Shown here one piece after another: positions 17,760 to 27,528 of a stretch of 64,000 nucleotides of DNA. Position numbers and translations under genes: made by a program. Positions within the stretch are counted from its first letter, which is position 1; each line of letters opens with the position of its first letter. The stretch comes from Drosophila persimilis (lineage: Eukaryota > Arthropoda > Insecta > Diptera > Drosophilidae). Location: positions 1 through 64,000 of the forward strand of contig NW_020825377.1 in NCBI RefSeq assembly GCF_003286085.1, given 5' to 3'. The notes beneath the pieces are model-generated. The model was given only the letters and a program-made list of their open reading frames with translations, was not told the DNA's origin and did no database searches.

Positions 17760-19048
17760 CCACCCATATTGAATGTATGAAAAGCGAATTGGATCTCTTT
17801 GAGCCACATCCTACACAAAGCTCTATTCTGAGAACAGAAGAAGTTTCATATAACCCCATAGCTTCGTTGGACAGTGCTTCTTCAATTGAATTCGTTTGCT
17901 TAGGAAATGGGGAAACATATCGAGACCTATCAAGTGTTTACTTAAGACTTGTTGTGCAACTAAGAAAAAGTGATAATACCAACATTGAAGGAAACGATGT
18001 TGGAGTAGTGAATAATATTTTGCATTCAATGTTTAGAAGTTCGTCCGTATATTTAAATAATATTTTGGTTTCTCAGAGTGATAATAACTATCATTATAGA
18101 TCGTATTTGCAAACGATTTTAAACTATGGCAGTGATGCCAGTGAAAGTCACTTAGCCACTCAAGGTTATTATCCTAATTATGGTAAATTATTATCTGGTA
18201 GATACGTTAACACCGATGGATCCATTATGCTCAAAAATATTTTTCAAAACAGTAATAAGGTTGAACTATTCGGAAAAGTTCATGGAGATATATTTAATCA
18301 ACCAAAACTGCTTATAAATAATGTAGATTTGAGGATTACTTTTAACATTGAAAAAACAGCATTTTATTTAATGGAATCTGAAACTGAATCAAATCTTAAA
18401 ATTTTGGAGGCCCAACTATTCATGAACCACATAACTATTAATCCGAGCATTTTATTGGCTCATCATCATGTTTTACAAACTAAAAATGCCATTTATCTAT
18501 ACAGCAAAGTTCAAGTAAAATCATTTGCAATATATCCAGGAAATAATACATTATCAATTGACAATGCAGTTATTGGACAGCTTCCCAATTTTTTGGTTTT
18601 TTGCATGGTAAAAAACAAATCATATTCTGGAAATCGGGCATTAAACCCCTTCCATTTTGAACATTTTAAAATTCAACGCTTTAATCTATTGGTTAATGGA
18701 GTACAAGTACCATCGCAGGCACTTGAGTTTGATTTCTCGAACTCTGAAAATGCTCAAAGCTCTAGAGGATATAATATGCTATTCAGATCAAGTGGAATAA
18801 AACATTATGATCGAGGCTTACAAATTACAAAGGAAATGTTTGATAAAAATAGTTTTATATTAGCATTTGACCTAACAGCAGACCATCACAATTCAACTGT
18901 ATGCTCAAATTTAATATCACAAGGAGCCATCCGAATTGAAGGACGATTTTCGGAGCCTCTTACAGAAGCAGTTACTTGTCTGGTATACTGTGAATATGAC
19001 TCAATGATTGATATTGATAAACATAGAAATATTCGTGTACTATTGTAA
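17756..19048 (+). CDS. MCP: Major capsid protein (double jelly-roll)
   Basis: This 430-residue unbroken ORF starts in an ATGA overlap with the preceding gene. Features typical of Polinton/virophage major capsid proteins are present: an N-terminal acidic lead, LSSVYLRLVVQL and SSVYLNNILVSQSDNNYHYRSYLQTILNYG in the first jelly-roll, the LINNVDLRITF strand, and a C-terminal strand pattern around residues 380-420. The protein would trimerise into hexon-like capsomers. With the penton, ATPase and protease it forms the morphogenetic set that makes Polintons virus-like. Confidence 0.9.
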   Translation: MTTHIECMKSELDLFEPHPTQSSILRTEEVSYNPIASLDSASSIEFVCLGNGETYRDLSSVYLRLVVQLRKSDNTNIEGNDVGVVNNILHSMFRSSSVYLNNILVSQSDNNYHYRSYLQTILNYGSDASESHLATQGYYPNYGKLLSGRYVNTDGSIMLKNIFQNSNKVELFGKVHGDIFNQPKLLINNVDLRITFNIEKTAFYLMESETESNLKILEAQLFMNHITINPSILLAHHHVLQTKNAIYLYSKVQVKSFAIYPGNNTLSIDNAVIGQLPNFLVFCMVKNKSYSGNRALNPFHFEHFKIQRFNLLVNGVQVPSQALEFDFSNSENAQSSRGYNMLFRSSGIKHYDRGLQITKEMFDKNSFILAFDLTADHHNSTVCSNLISQGAIRIEGRFSEPLTEAVTCLVYCEYDSMIDIDKHRNIRVLL

Positions 19049-19097
19049 AAATGAATACATTACAAATCGATAAGTTGCTTTCCAAGCATTCAAAAAC

Positions 19098-21309
19098 AAC
19101 GAGGGGGAACGTTGTGAGTTGCTGCGGACACCGCAACTCTACGGTTATACCCGATACTAAGTCAGTATGGCTCTCCTCCGGCAGACGCCGCTAATATTAA
19201 ACGACACGACAAAGAGTGCGTGCGAGAGAGACAGAAAATCAGTCTGAGCGTGACGTCGGGCGCTGCGTAGCCACTGCAAAATGATTTGTTCCTTTTGGCT
19301 ATAAAAATGATCTGATCTGATCCAGATTCAGTAATCTGATAGATATGGTCATTATCTATGATTCTGCGTTTTTAGTTTTCTCAAATCTGCAATATTGTGG
19401 ATGCAACAGATTTTCGTTCTTTGTGGGGGCGGAAGGGGGTGGGGCGAAATTTTAAGATATACGTTTTATAGTGAGATCTAACAGGAGTGCGGATACTAAA
19501 TTTGGTTACTCTAGCTTTAATAGTCTCTGAGATTTGTGAATATCCCCAGATTTGCATCCTTTGCGGGGGCGGAAGGGGGTGTGGCGAAATTTTGAAACAA
19601 ACTCGTCTCGGTCCGATATATTAGGAGTGTGGATACCAAATTTGGTTGCACTAGCTTTTATAGTCTCTGAGATCTAGGCGCTAATGTTTTACTCTAAGCA
19701 AAGCCGCCTATGCTACGTGTGTGTTAGAGAGAGACAGGGCGAGAAAAAATGAAATTGTTTTCTTGATGCTGGCTATAATAATAATACGATCCAATTCAGA
19801 TTCCGCAGTCTAAAAGACTCTACGATTCTGCGTTTTTGGTTTTCTCGTATTTTTATACCCGATACTCAAAATGAGTATTGGGGTATATTAGATTTGTGGT
19901 AAAAGTGGATGTGTGTAACGTCCAGAAGGAATCGTTTCCGACCCTATAAAGTATATATATTCTTGATCAGCATCAATAGCCGAGTCGATTGAGCCCTGTC
20001 TGTCTGTCCGTCTGTCCGTCCGTCCGTCTGTCCGTCTGTCCGTCCCCTTCAGCGCCTAATGCTCAAAGACTATAAGAGCTAGAGCAACGATGTTTTGGAT
20101 CCAGACTTCTGTGATATGTCACTGCTCCAAAAATATTTCAAAACTTTGCCCCGCCCACTTCCGCCCCCACAAAGGGCGAAAATCTGTGGCATCCACAATT
20201 TCGACGATACGAGAAAACTAAAAACGCAGAATCGTAGAAGATGACTATATCTTCTAGAGTGCAAAATCTGAACCAGATCGTATAATTATTACAGCCAGAA
20301 TCACGAAAACAATTTCACTCTTTCTCGCTCTGTCTCACTCTAACACACAGGTTTCATGGTCGGTTTTGCCAATTGCAAAATATGAGTTCAAGGATCTCAG
20401 AACCTATAAAAGCCAGAGCAACCAAATTTGGTATCCACACTCCTGTGATATCGGACCTTGACCGTTTCCTGTCCAAATTTCGCCACACCCCCTTCCGCCC
20501 CCGCAAAGGACGAAAATCTGAGGCAACCACAAATCTCAGAGACTATTAAGGCTAGAGTAACCAAATTTGGTGCACACACTCCTTTAAGATGTCACTATAA
20601 AACGTATATCTCAGAATTTCGCCCCACCCCCATCCCCCCCCACAAAGGACGAAAATCTGTTGCATCCACAATATTGCAGATTTGAGAAAACTAAAAACGC
20701 AGAATCATAGATAATGACCATATCTATTAGATTGCTGAATCTGGATCAGATCAGATCATTTTTATAGCCAAAAGGAACAAATCAATTTGCAGTGGCTACG
20801 CAGCGCCCGACGTCACGCTCAGACTGATTTTCTGTCTCTCTCGCACGCACTCTTTGTCGTGTCGTTAAATATTAGCGGCGTCTGCCGGAGGAGAGCCATA
20901 CTGACTTAGTATCGGGTATAACCTTAGAGTTGCGGTGTCCGCAGCAACTCACAACGTTCCCCCTCGTTAAAATTGTGGATGCCACAGATTTTCGCCCTTT
21001 GTGGGGGCGGAAGTGGGCGGGGCAAAGTTTTCAAATATTTTTGTAGCAGTGACATATCACAGAAGTCTGGATCCAAAACATCGTTGCTCTAGCTCTTATA
21101 GTCTTTGAGCATTAGGCGCTGAAGGGGACGGACAGACGGACAGACGGACGGACGGACAGACAGACAGGGCTCAATCGACTCGGCTATTGATGCTGATCAA
21201 GAATATATATACTTTATAGGGTCGGAAACGATTCCTTCTGGACGTTACACACATCCACTTTTACCACAAATCTAATATACCCCAATACTCATTTTGAGTA
21301 TCGGGTATA
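19098..21309 (-). mobile_element. DINE-1 copy B/D, reverse, split by copy C
   Basis: The two arms (19098-19853 and 20969-21309) are one reverse-oriented element: the 3' hairpin end (AACGAGGGGGAACG) is at 19098, and the 5' end (GAGTATCGGGTATA) at 21309. The arms join in register within the GTATYTTTAAAATTG region, where copy C sits. The element interrupts the protease gene with no target duplication. Confidence 0.85.
19854..20968 (+). mobile_element. DINE-1 copy C, nested inside copy B/D
   Basis: This is a full-length forward copy from TATACCCGATACT to CCCCCTCGTT with the hairpin and (GTCY)n tract. It belongs to the same sequence subtype as copies F, H and I (e.g. TCTCACTCTAAC instead of TCTCTCTCTAAC). 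Confidence 0.88.
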
Positions 21310-21719
21310 AAAAGAATTTTTAAAGGAGTTTATCCCTCTGATCAGCTGCCTCAAGTAATTTCGAAATATCCTGCTTTAATAATAGCAAACACAGATTCTT
21401 CAAGCTATTCAGGAACTCATTGGGTTGCTTTTTACTTTGAAAACAAATATTCAGCCGAATTTTTTGATTCATATGGTCAATATCCTCAAAATAAAGAATT
21501 TTTAAAAATATTAAGGAAAAATTCCATAAAGTTTACATTTAATAAACAACCACTGCAAGGTTATTTTTCAAATACATGCGGTCATTACTGTATCCTATAT
21601 GGAATATTTAAAAGCAGCAAAAAACATTAAATTGTTTTTTAAAACAATTTAAGAAAAATGATTTTAACTATAATGATAAGTTAATAATAAAAATGTTTAA
21701 GAAAATTCGTTTGAAATAA

Positions 21720-22061
21720 AACACAATATTATTTCAGAGACATTTAAGATGTTTATTGAATTTTTGAGCTGGGATACATTTTTTTTATTGTGGCAGAAAG
21801 TCCACGGATGTTTCGTACTTTTTATGATTTTATTTTACTTAATTCTTTACCAACCACTCTGTCCTGTCGATACCGCCAAAAGTGCTCATTGAACCCAGCT
21901 CCGATCTCTGGTTCTATTCCGATCTAGTTCTCGCATAGTTCTAGTTCGCAGAACTAGAACTATCGGATGATTATTCATATCGATACTTATTCAGCTACTT
22001 ACGATATTTCGTACAACGTTAATAGTAAATACAATTGTAGATTAACACTAATAATTATAAG
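21720..22061. other. AT-rich spacer of the Polinton right arm
   Basis: No ORF is supported. The stretch follows the protease gene and lies beyond the 3' end of the leftward ORF at 22062-22385. Part of it (21880-21965) has a repeated AGTTCTAGTTC/AGAACTAGAACT inverted motif, which can form a hairpin. Confidence 0.4.
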
Positions 22062-22385
22062 CTAGCAGCAAGGTAAATACAAATGTAGGGTTATAATACT
22101 AAAACAACCTAACATTTTATTTAAGTTATAGTACTTTAACATTAGGTCTATAGCTTCTGCTTTCTTATTTGGTAGGGTATGACACAGGCATGTGTCAGGT
22201 CCGTCCGTTGCATCGTCATCACTCCAGGGGCATAGCTTATAATGAAAGCCAAACTTGGAGTACTGAAGCTCCTTTTCCTCCAGATCTTCCAAAATGCTCA
22301 TCAAATTTTCAAGAATTTGTACGTGCTCCTCGAAGATCATCTCCTCGAATTGCATTAAAAAAAGTTTTATTTGTTTGGCATGCAT
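22062..22385 (-). CDS. Small Polinton protein with its own promoter, unknown function
   Basis: This 107-residue ORF on the minus strand starts at ATG 22385. The N-terminal half is a strongly acidic, Leu/Ile/Met-rich helix (FEEMIFEEHVQILENL...EDLEEKEL), probably a coiled coil. The middle has a CPWSDDDATDGPDTCLC cluster with three Cys that could bind metal. The C terminus is hydrophobic. Upstream on the same strand are GATATAAAG (~22440-22448) and a TCAGT initiator (~22412-22416), the right spacing for an arthropod promoter. No family is recognised. Confidence 0.55.
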   Translation of the reverse strand: MHAKQIKLFLMQFEEMIFEEHVQILENLMSILEDLEEKELQYSKFGFHYKLCPWSDDDATDGPDTCLCHTLPNKKAEAIDLMLKYYNLNKMLGCFSIITLHLYLPCC

Positions 22386-22407
22386 CTTGCAGCTGACTTC
22401 TTGAATC

Positions 22408-22450
22408 TATTACTGATAATGTTTCAAAGAGCAGGACTCTTTATATCCAC
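22408..22450 (-). promoter_or_regulatory. Core promoter of the leftward small gene
   Basis: Minus-strand GATATAAAG is followed ~27 bases later by TATCAGTAA. TATA and TCAGT initiator at this spacing match the promoter at 14205-14262. The start codon follows ~30 bases downstream. Confidence 0.6.
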
Positions 22451-23349
22451 GTCTTTGCTATGTTTCCCTTATATTTTTCTTTACCCATGTATTGGAAATG
22501 ATAAGTACTATATCTAGCCATCTCTTTTTTACATATGTGTGTATATTCTTAACCTTTTTCTTTATTTTTGTCTTTACATGTATAGTTGTCTCTTCTTCTC
22601 TTACATATATATAATGGGAACTCTTTATTTACTCTTTACATATAAATTGGAAATGGGCAGTGCTATATCTATTCATCTCTTTTCCTTTATATATAAGATG
22701 TGAGATTCCATGCTCCTTCAACATCTTAAAGGGTGTTTTTGTGGAAAATTTGGTCACATAACTTTTAGGTAAAAATATCCAAAGCGGTTCGTTGTCCTTA
22801 TCAGTTAAATAAAGGACTACTTTATTTCCAAATGATGTTTTTTTGATTTTACATCCATCTTGTACTTGTACTCAAATCCTATGCATAGGTCCTCAACCTT
22901 GGTGTATCCAACCGCCGGCTTTGTCTCGTTAAGTAATTCTAGGAAAGCCTAGGTATATATTTGATGAAGTGCTTATCATTTTCTATATAGAGATTTAAAT
23001 ATTCTTACATACCATTATAGTAATAGAAACTATTCAACCTACTAACGATTTTATACTAAATTATTTAAAAGATTGCATGATCTTTTATACTCTCATTAAT
23101 TCAATTTTATACAAATGTGATCTGAGCAGATTGGTAGTTGAGTGATAATAAGTAAATGGTTTTAAAGCTGTAATGGCCAGATGTCTCAAGTCTGATTGGT
23201 GGTTGAGTAATAAGGGATAAATTATGGATACACTGCTGTATATATTGTTTCAAATATTATATTTACATTTTGGGTCTTATATAACCGTCAACATGAAAAA
23301 ATTATATAAACAGAACAAAATGCATAGAATTTTTGTTCATATGCTGTTC
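22451..23349. other. AT-rich spacer of the Polinton right arm, no gene seen
   Basis: This is a TA-rich, low-complexity stretch (repeats of CTTTACATATATATAA type around 22500-22700) without a supported ORF. It could hold regulatory sequence between the leftward ORF and the rightward zinc-finger gene. Confidence 0.4.
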
Positions 23350-23400
23350 ACTTCCTATATAAGAACTGTAAGTTACTGAGATAGGTTAGTTCACTTTCAC
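23350..23400 (+). promoter_or_regulatory. Core promoter of the zinc-finger gene
   Basis: CTATATAAG (23355-23363) is followed ~25 bases later by ATAGGTTAGTTCAC. The ATG is at 23407. GGTTAGTTC is shared with the region just before the polymerase ATG. Confidence 0.55.
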
Positions 23401-23406
23401 TTCGAA

Positions 23407-23631
23407 ATGAGGACATTTCATTGCGAGTTGTGTTATTTAAAAACATCTTTTAGTTCCCGCAATGAACTGAAAAAACACACCTTAAAAATCCACAACTTTA
23501 GTTATTCAAAATCAAAAGCATCATTTTATCGATGTTACTTATGTCCAGGAACTGAACTGTTTTGGTTGAGAATTGACTTCAATATGCATATTTTATTTAA
23601 GCATAACATGGAATTAAAGCGAAAAATATAG
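23407..23631 (+). CDS. Two-finger C2H2 zinc-finger protein of the Polinton
   Basis: This 74-residue ORF with ATG has two fingers: CELC...HTLKIH (residues ~6-30) and CYLC...HILFKH (~43-67). The rest is basic, consistent with DNA binding. It is preceded by a TATA box and a shared initiator motif and ends just inside the right TIR boundary. A regulator of element transcription or replication is plausible but unproven. Short C2H2 proteins are found in other Polintons. Confidence 0.65.
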   Translation: MRTFHCELCYLKTSFSSRNELKKHTLKIHNFSYSKSKASFYRCYLCPGTELFWLRIDFNMHILFKHNMELKRKI

Positions 23632-23750
23632 TATTTATTTAAAAATGAAATAATCTGTGCGTTTTTAAATATAAATACCTTTACATAAATTTACCAACTA
23701 AGTATAAAATGATGTGAAAATTACTCAATAAATTCATTCAAAAGCATCAG

Positions 23751-24574
23751 TATTCTACCTGAAATCCACTTATTCTTTTTGTGTAATCCTCACGTGGAAG
23801 AAACCTGTTTCAAACGAATCCTATGATTCTCTTGTAATAAGAGGAAGTGAAATTCAACCAATCAAAAGTAAAACAGAAAACATTTAAAATAAATAGTGGT
23901 TAAATGTGTTATATTTATTATATATGTACATATGTATATATTATTTTTAGAAAAATACATAAAATATTCTTATTATATAAATATGTATTCGTATTATTAA
24001 AATTTCGCCTCAGCTAATTTTACCGCAGCAATTAAGTCATCATCATCTTCGTCCCGAAGTAGTTCCTGGAGTTGAGATCTTTTATCATCATCCTGATTAT
24101 CTACTAAATCGAAAATGTTGTCATCATCCGGGAAAATGTATGCTGGATTATCATTATTAGACGTTGCATTCCTTGGGTCATCGTCGTCATCATCCCATTT
24201 AATGTCACTTAACCAGGTCAAGTTGCTCTCGAGATAGGTTTGAGTCTTAATCCCAAAAATCAAGGACAGGTCTACGGAGCTCGGCTGAGAGTCCAGATTT
24301 ATGGTTAATTCCGGTTGGGAATCGATAAAAATGATTTCAAGGTCATCCATCGTTGTTGAAAGATTACTAGTTTATGTCCTAGCTGTTAGCTGTGAGTAGT
24401 TATTATATAGGCACTTTGCTATGGGACAGTGTTAGGTACACAAAGGAGGAATATAAATTATAGAGAAAGTAGAAAGGTTCAAGGGCATCGAAACCGTTTT
24501 TCAGGAAACACTTAAAAAATACCTCTAAACTATCACATTAGATTCATTGCAAAGGGATGACCTACCTGTTTGAG
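23751..24574 (-). repeat. Polinton right terminal inverted repeat
   Basis: This is the inverted partner of 1-818. It carries the intact version of the acidic-protein gene (23997-24350, minus). The sequence after 24574 has no visible counterpart in the window, because the left partner would lie before base 1. Confidence 0.92.
23997..24350 (-). CDS. Acidic Asp-rich protein encoded inside the Polinton TIR
   Basis: This 117-residue ORF is not a family I recognise. It starts at an ATG and lies wholly within the right terminal inverted repeat, so the element carries the gene twice. The N-terminal half is hydrophobic/acidic, with a repeated pattern of aliphatic residues and D/E. The C-terminal half has a six-Asp run near residues 53-58, further DDD and DDDD runs, and an amphipathic Leu/Ala-rich tail. 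No signal peptide or membrane segment is visible. Such acidic proteins can be DNA mimics, transcription activators or chaperones; none of these is demonstrated. A TATA box lies ~50 bases upstream on this strand. The left copy (222-575) is frameshifted. Confidence 0.65.
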   Translation of the reverse strand: MDDLEIIFIDSQPELTINLDSQPSSVDLSLIFGIKTQTYLESNLTWLSDIKWDDDDDDPRNATSNNDNPAYIFPDDDNIFDLVDNQDDDKRSQLQELLRDEDDDDLIAAVKLAEAKF

Positions 24575-25077
24575 GGTTGTTTAAATCGCAACACGGGACC
24601 AATCGTAAAAACAGGTTCATTGACAGTAAGAGGGAGGAGAGAGAATATAAATGAGCGAAGGATCGATTTGAGAGGATTTTACATGGTTGAGAAACAGGAT
24701 TGAGATCGAAGTTAGTTCACATTATCGCCGATAGGTGGCGCCACCAAGTAGTAAGGATACGGGACAGACGTATATTTACTCTAAGTAGCATTAATTAATT
24801 TTGATGTCTTCCTATTATAATTTTATTCTTTGTGTGCTCCTATATATATCTCCATTAATTTGTGTTCTCTTACCATTCAACCGTCTATACGGACATCTAG
24901 ATACCCAGGTTTCCAACCTATGTTTTCTATAGGATGTAAATTTCAGAAACTTCACACATTTGTTTTCCCAACTCAATGTTTATAAAATATCCTATAAGTA
25001 TTTATTTAACTTGACCAGTTAATAACATAGCAGAAATTGGTTCCCAATTCAATGTTAATAAAATATCTTATAAGTAT
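24575..25077. other. Unassigned sequence between Polinton and Gypsy copy 1
   Basis: No ORF or known terminus was recognised. It may hold the outer end of the Polinton TIR and target site, but the matching left flank is outside the window. From 24969 onward it is the start of a ~68-bp imperfect direct duplication. Confidence 0.4.
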
Positions 25078-25108
25078 TTATTTAACATGATCACGTAATA
25101 ACATAGCA
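24969..25108. repeat. Imperfect ~68-bp direct duplication
   Basis: A block reading CCAAYTCAATGTTWATAAAA...TAAGTATTTATTTAAC...TAATAACATAGCA occurs twice in tandem, at ~24968-25035 and ~25039-25107. The copies differ at several bases. It overlaps the end of the Gypsy copy 1 ORF. Confidence 0.7.
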
Positions 25109-26839
25109 ATATGATGCACACTTACATTCAACATGTTGCCAAGCTGCACATGCTTAAGCAAATGTTGCTGCAACATGTTGCGAATTTGGTAATTCAGTGT
25201 AAAAAGCGACCGTCCCTTATCCTTACTACTCTCTGTCATTTCAGTATATGTGATTTTTATCAGTATCTTGTGGAAATAGTGGGATGTTTCTACCATATCC
25301 TCATTACCTTTAATCAGATCTATTTGCCTATTATAGTAATTGATTGGTCGCTCTGTAAGTGGAATATAATTTGTATTATCTTCTTGCGCGCTATGGACCG
25401 TTGCACAATCACTATTAATGGTTTCCCCGAGTAGGTTTTCGTTAATCTTTACTCTTGATAGCGCATCGGCTACATGGTTCTCCTTTCCTGGTAAATATTT
25501 TATTTTGAAGTCAAATTCATTTAATTTGATCTTCCATCGTTGTAGCTTCATATTTGGTTCCTTGAGGTTATTCAACCAAATCAGGGGTTTGTGATCACTT
25601 AATATCTCAAACGTTCTACCAAACAGGTATGATCTGAAATACTTAGTTGCCCAAACTATAGCTAGTAATTCCCTTTCTATTGCTGAATAATTGATTTCAT
25701 GTTCGTTTAAGGTTCTACTTGCATAGCAAATTGGTTTGTGGTCTTGCGACAACACTGCTCCTAATGCAATGTTACTTGCATCGGTTGTTACCGTGAACAT
25801 TTTGTTGAAATCTGGAAATGCGAGGATGGGGTCTGAGGTGATAAGTACTTTCAACTTTTCGAAGGCCTCGACGTATTTTTCTTCGGTTGGGTCTATGACT
25901 GCTCGTTTCTTTAATTTGAGTGTCATTGGTTTTGCTATATTAGCGATATTGGGAATGAATTTCCTATAAAATCCACATAAACCTATGAAGGATTTTATTT
26001 TTATGGTTGTATTGGGTATTGGGAAGTTTTTTATGGCGGATATTTTCTTTGGATTAGGAACTATGCCGTTAGTTGTTACTACATGGCCTAGGAATTCCGT
26101 TTCTTTCTTCAGGAATTCACACTGAAGTGTGAAGTTTGAGGTTTGCATCTCTCAACTTTCCAAAGACCCTTTTAAGAGACAACAAATGTTCTTGCAATGA
26201 TGTGGAATAGATAATGATGTCGTCTAGATACACAAGGCAATCTTTGAAAATTAAATCTTCTAACAGATTGTTCATGCATCTTTGGAATGTGGCGGGGGCA
26301 GTGGTTAGCCCAAAAGGCATACGAGTGAACTCGTAATGACCATGGTTCGTGGAGAAAGCTGTTTTTGGGATTGAGCTAGGTTCCATAGGAATTTGATGGA
26401 ATCCCTTAGCTAAATCGATTGTTGTAAAATATTGGCACCTACCTAGTTTATCTAGGATTTCGTCCATTCTGGGTGTAGGAAATTTGTCCTTGATTATCAC
26501 CTCGTTTAGACTTCTATAATCTACTACCATACGATATTTCTGCTTTCCTGAAGCATCTATCTTCTTTGGTATCATAGCAATGGGTGCACAATAGGGAGAA
26601 TTCGACTTACGAATGATTCCCTGTCTAATCATATCTTTGATTTGTTGGGTCACTTCCTGATCGTGTATTTGAGCATATTTATATGGTCGACGATATACAC
26701 GATCTTCGTGATGGGTTTTAATTTCGTGCTTTATAGTACTAGTGAAGGTCAAAATGTCACCTTCTTTATACTGCACGTCCTTAAATTCATAGAGAACTTT
26801 CTTTAGTTTCTCCTTTTCTTCGTCATTTAAATGTTCCAA
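25078..26839 (-). pseudogene. Gypsy copy 1 pol (reverse transcriptase and RNase H)
   Basis: The RT part (26839-26117) has [32 protein letters not shown] and the catalytic LVYLDDIII. The frame then shifts near 26130, and RNase H follows ([44 protein letters not shown]). Integrase is absent: the ORF ends at 25078 with an unrelated-looking Leu/His-rich tail. Confidence 0.88.
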
Positions 26840-26984
26840 CCTTAGCTGGTTACATTCCCTTAATTCATTCTCTAATGCGAAAGCGAAGTATTGCTCTCCC
26901 TTGCTATAAGGGTCCCTTGATGGTATGGACGGTGAGGTTGTCGCTATCGACTTTGGAATCTGTATAGTTTTCTTTTATTATATT

Positions 26985-27472
26985 TATTGACGATCCCGAG
27001 TCCGCGATACCTCTTAATTTTGTATTATTTACAATTATTTCTATATATGGTCCTCCTCGTTTTCTTCCGAGGCACTCTGCTGAAAATTTACATCCATTTT
27101 CATATGTCCACTTTGGCTTTCCCTAGATCGTTTGACTGGCTGATTCGGTGCACTGCTACCTACCTGAGTCTGGTTGATTTGATAGTTAGTGGGATTCTGT
27201 ACTCTGCCTTGGTTTAAGGAATTTCTAAATTCGTTAAATAATCCTTTATTATTTACTGCATTATTTCCTGAATTATTTCGATTCGATCCATGATTATTTC
27301 TGGAAGTGCTTGGGTTTTGATTGTTATAATCATTACTACTATAGCGAGGGTAATAATTTCCAACGTTCCTACGATTGTTATTTCCGTTTCTTGAGTGTTC
27401 GTGATTCTTGTTATCGTTTACGAAATTTTCGTAGATTCCTAACTCTTGAGCTGACTTTTCTAGGTTAGCCAT
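26985..27472 (-). pseudogene. Gypsy copy 1 gag C terminus and protease remnant
   Basis: This is an Asn/Arg/Ser-rich nucleocapsid-like tail (RNGNNNRRNVGNYYPRYSS) without CCHC fingers. Just after it is a short protease piece with ADSGSS near 27003. Compared with copy 2, roughly 290 bases between this motif and the polymerase are missing. Confidence 0.7.
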
Positions 27473-27528
27473 AGTATAAATGTCTTTCTTTGCTAAAATA
27501 ATGAACAGTCTATTGGGTAGGGCATCTT

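Larger units (their letters stand above)
19051..21719 (+). pseudogene. PRO: Adenovirus-type cysteine (maturation) protease, interrupted
   Basis: The N-terminal ~16 codons are at 19051-19098. The rest begins at 21310, after a nest of DINE-1 elements. The distal part contains the catalytic His (GTHWVAFYF), the acidic residue (EFFDSYG) and the Cys (SNTCGHYC) of the adenovirus/Ulp1-like fold. It also has a frameshift near 21622, after which the C-terminal frame runs to TAA 21717-21719. The protease normally cleaves capsid and core precursors. The two sides are in register without added or lost bases at the insertion site. As it stands it is dead through the insertion and the frameshift. Confidence 0.88.
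1..24574. mobile_element. Maverick/Polinton virus-like DNA transposon, degraded
   Basis: The first bases of the window match, inverted, the bases ending at 24574, so the two ends are terminal inverted repeats. Between them lie hallmark Polinton genes: family-B DNA polymerase, DDE integrase, FtsK/HerA-type packaging ATPase, adenovirus-type cysteine protease, and double and single jelly-roll capsid proteins. Subtracting the BEL insertion (~6.4 kb) and the DINE-1 insertions (~1.1 and ~2.2 kb) leaves ~14.8 kb, within the normal range of the family. The left terminus may lie just outside the window, so the 6-bp target duplication typical of the family could not be checked. Polymerase, integrase and protease are broken. 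The capsid and ATPase ORFs are open. Confidence 0.95.

Noticed and set aside
20079-20685. Repeated 60-75-residue ORFs recurring in many DINE-1 copies (products starting MHSRRYSHLL, MCAPNLVTLA or MTVSCPNFAT)
   Set aside because: They recur only because the repeats recur, lie on both strands of a non-coding element, contain translated GC-box and microsatellite sequence, and show no protein motif.
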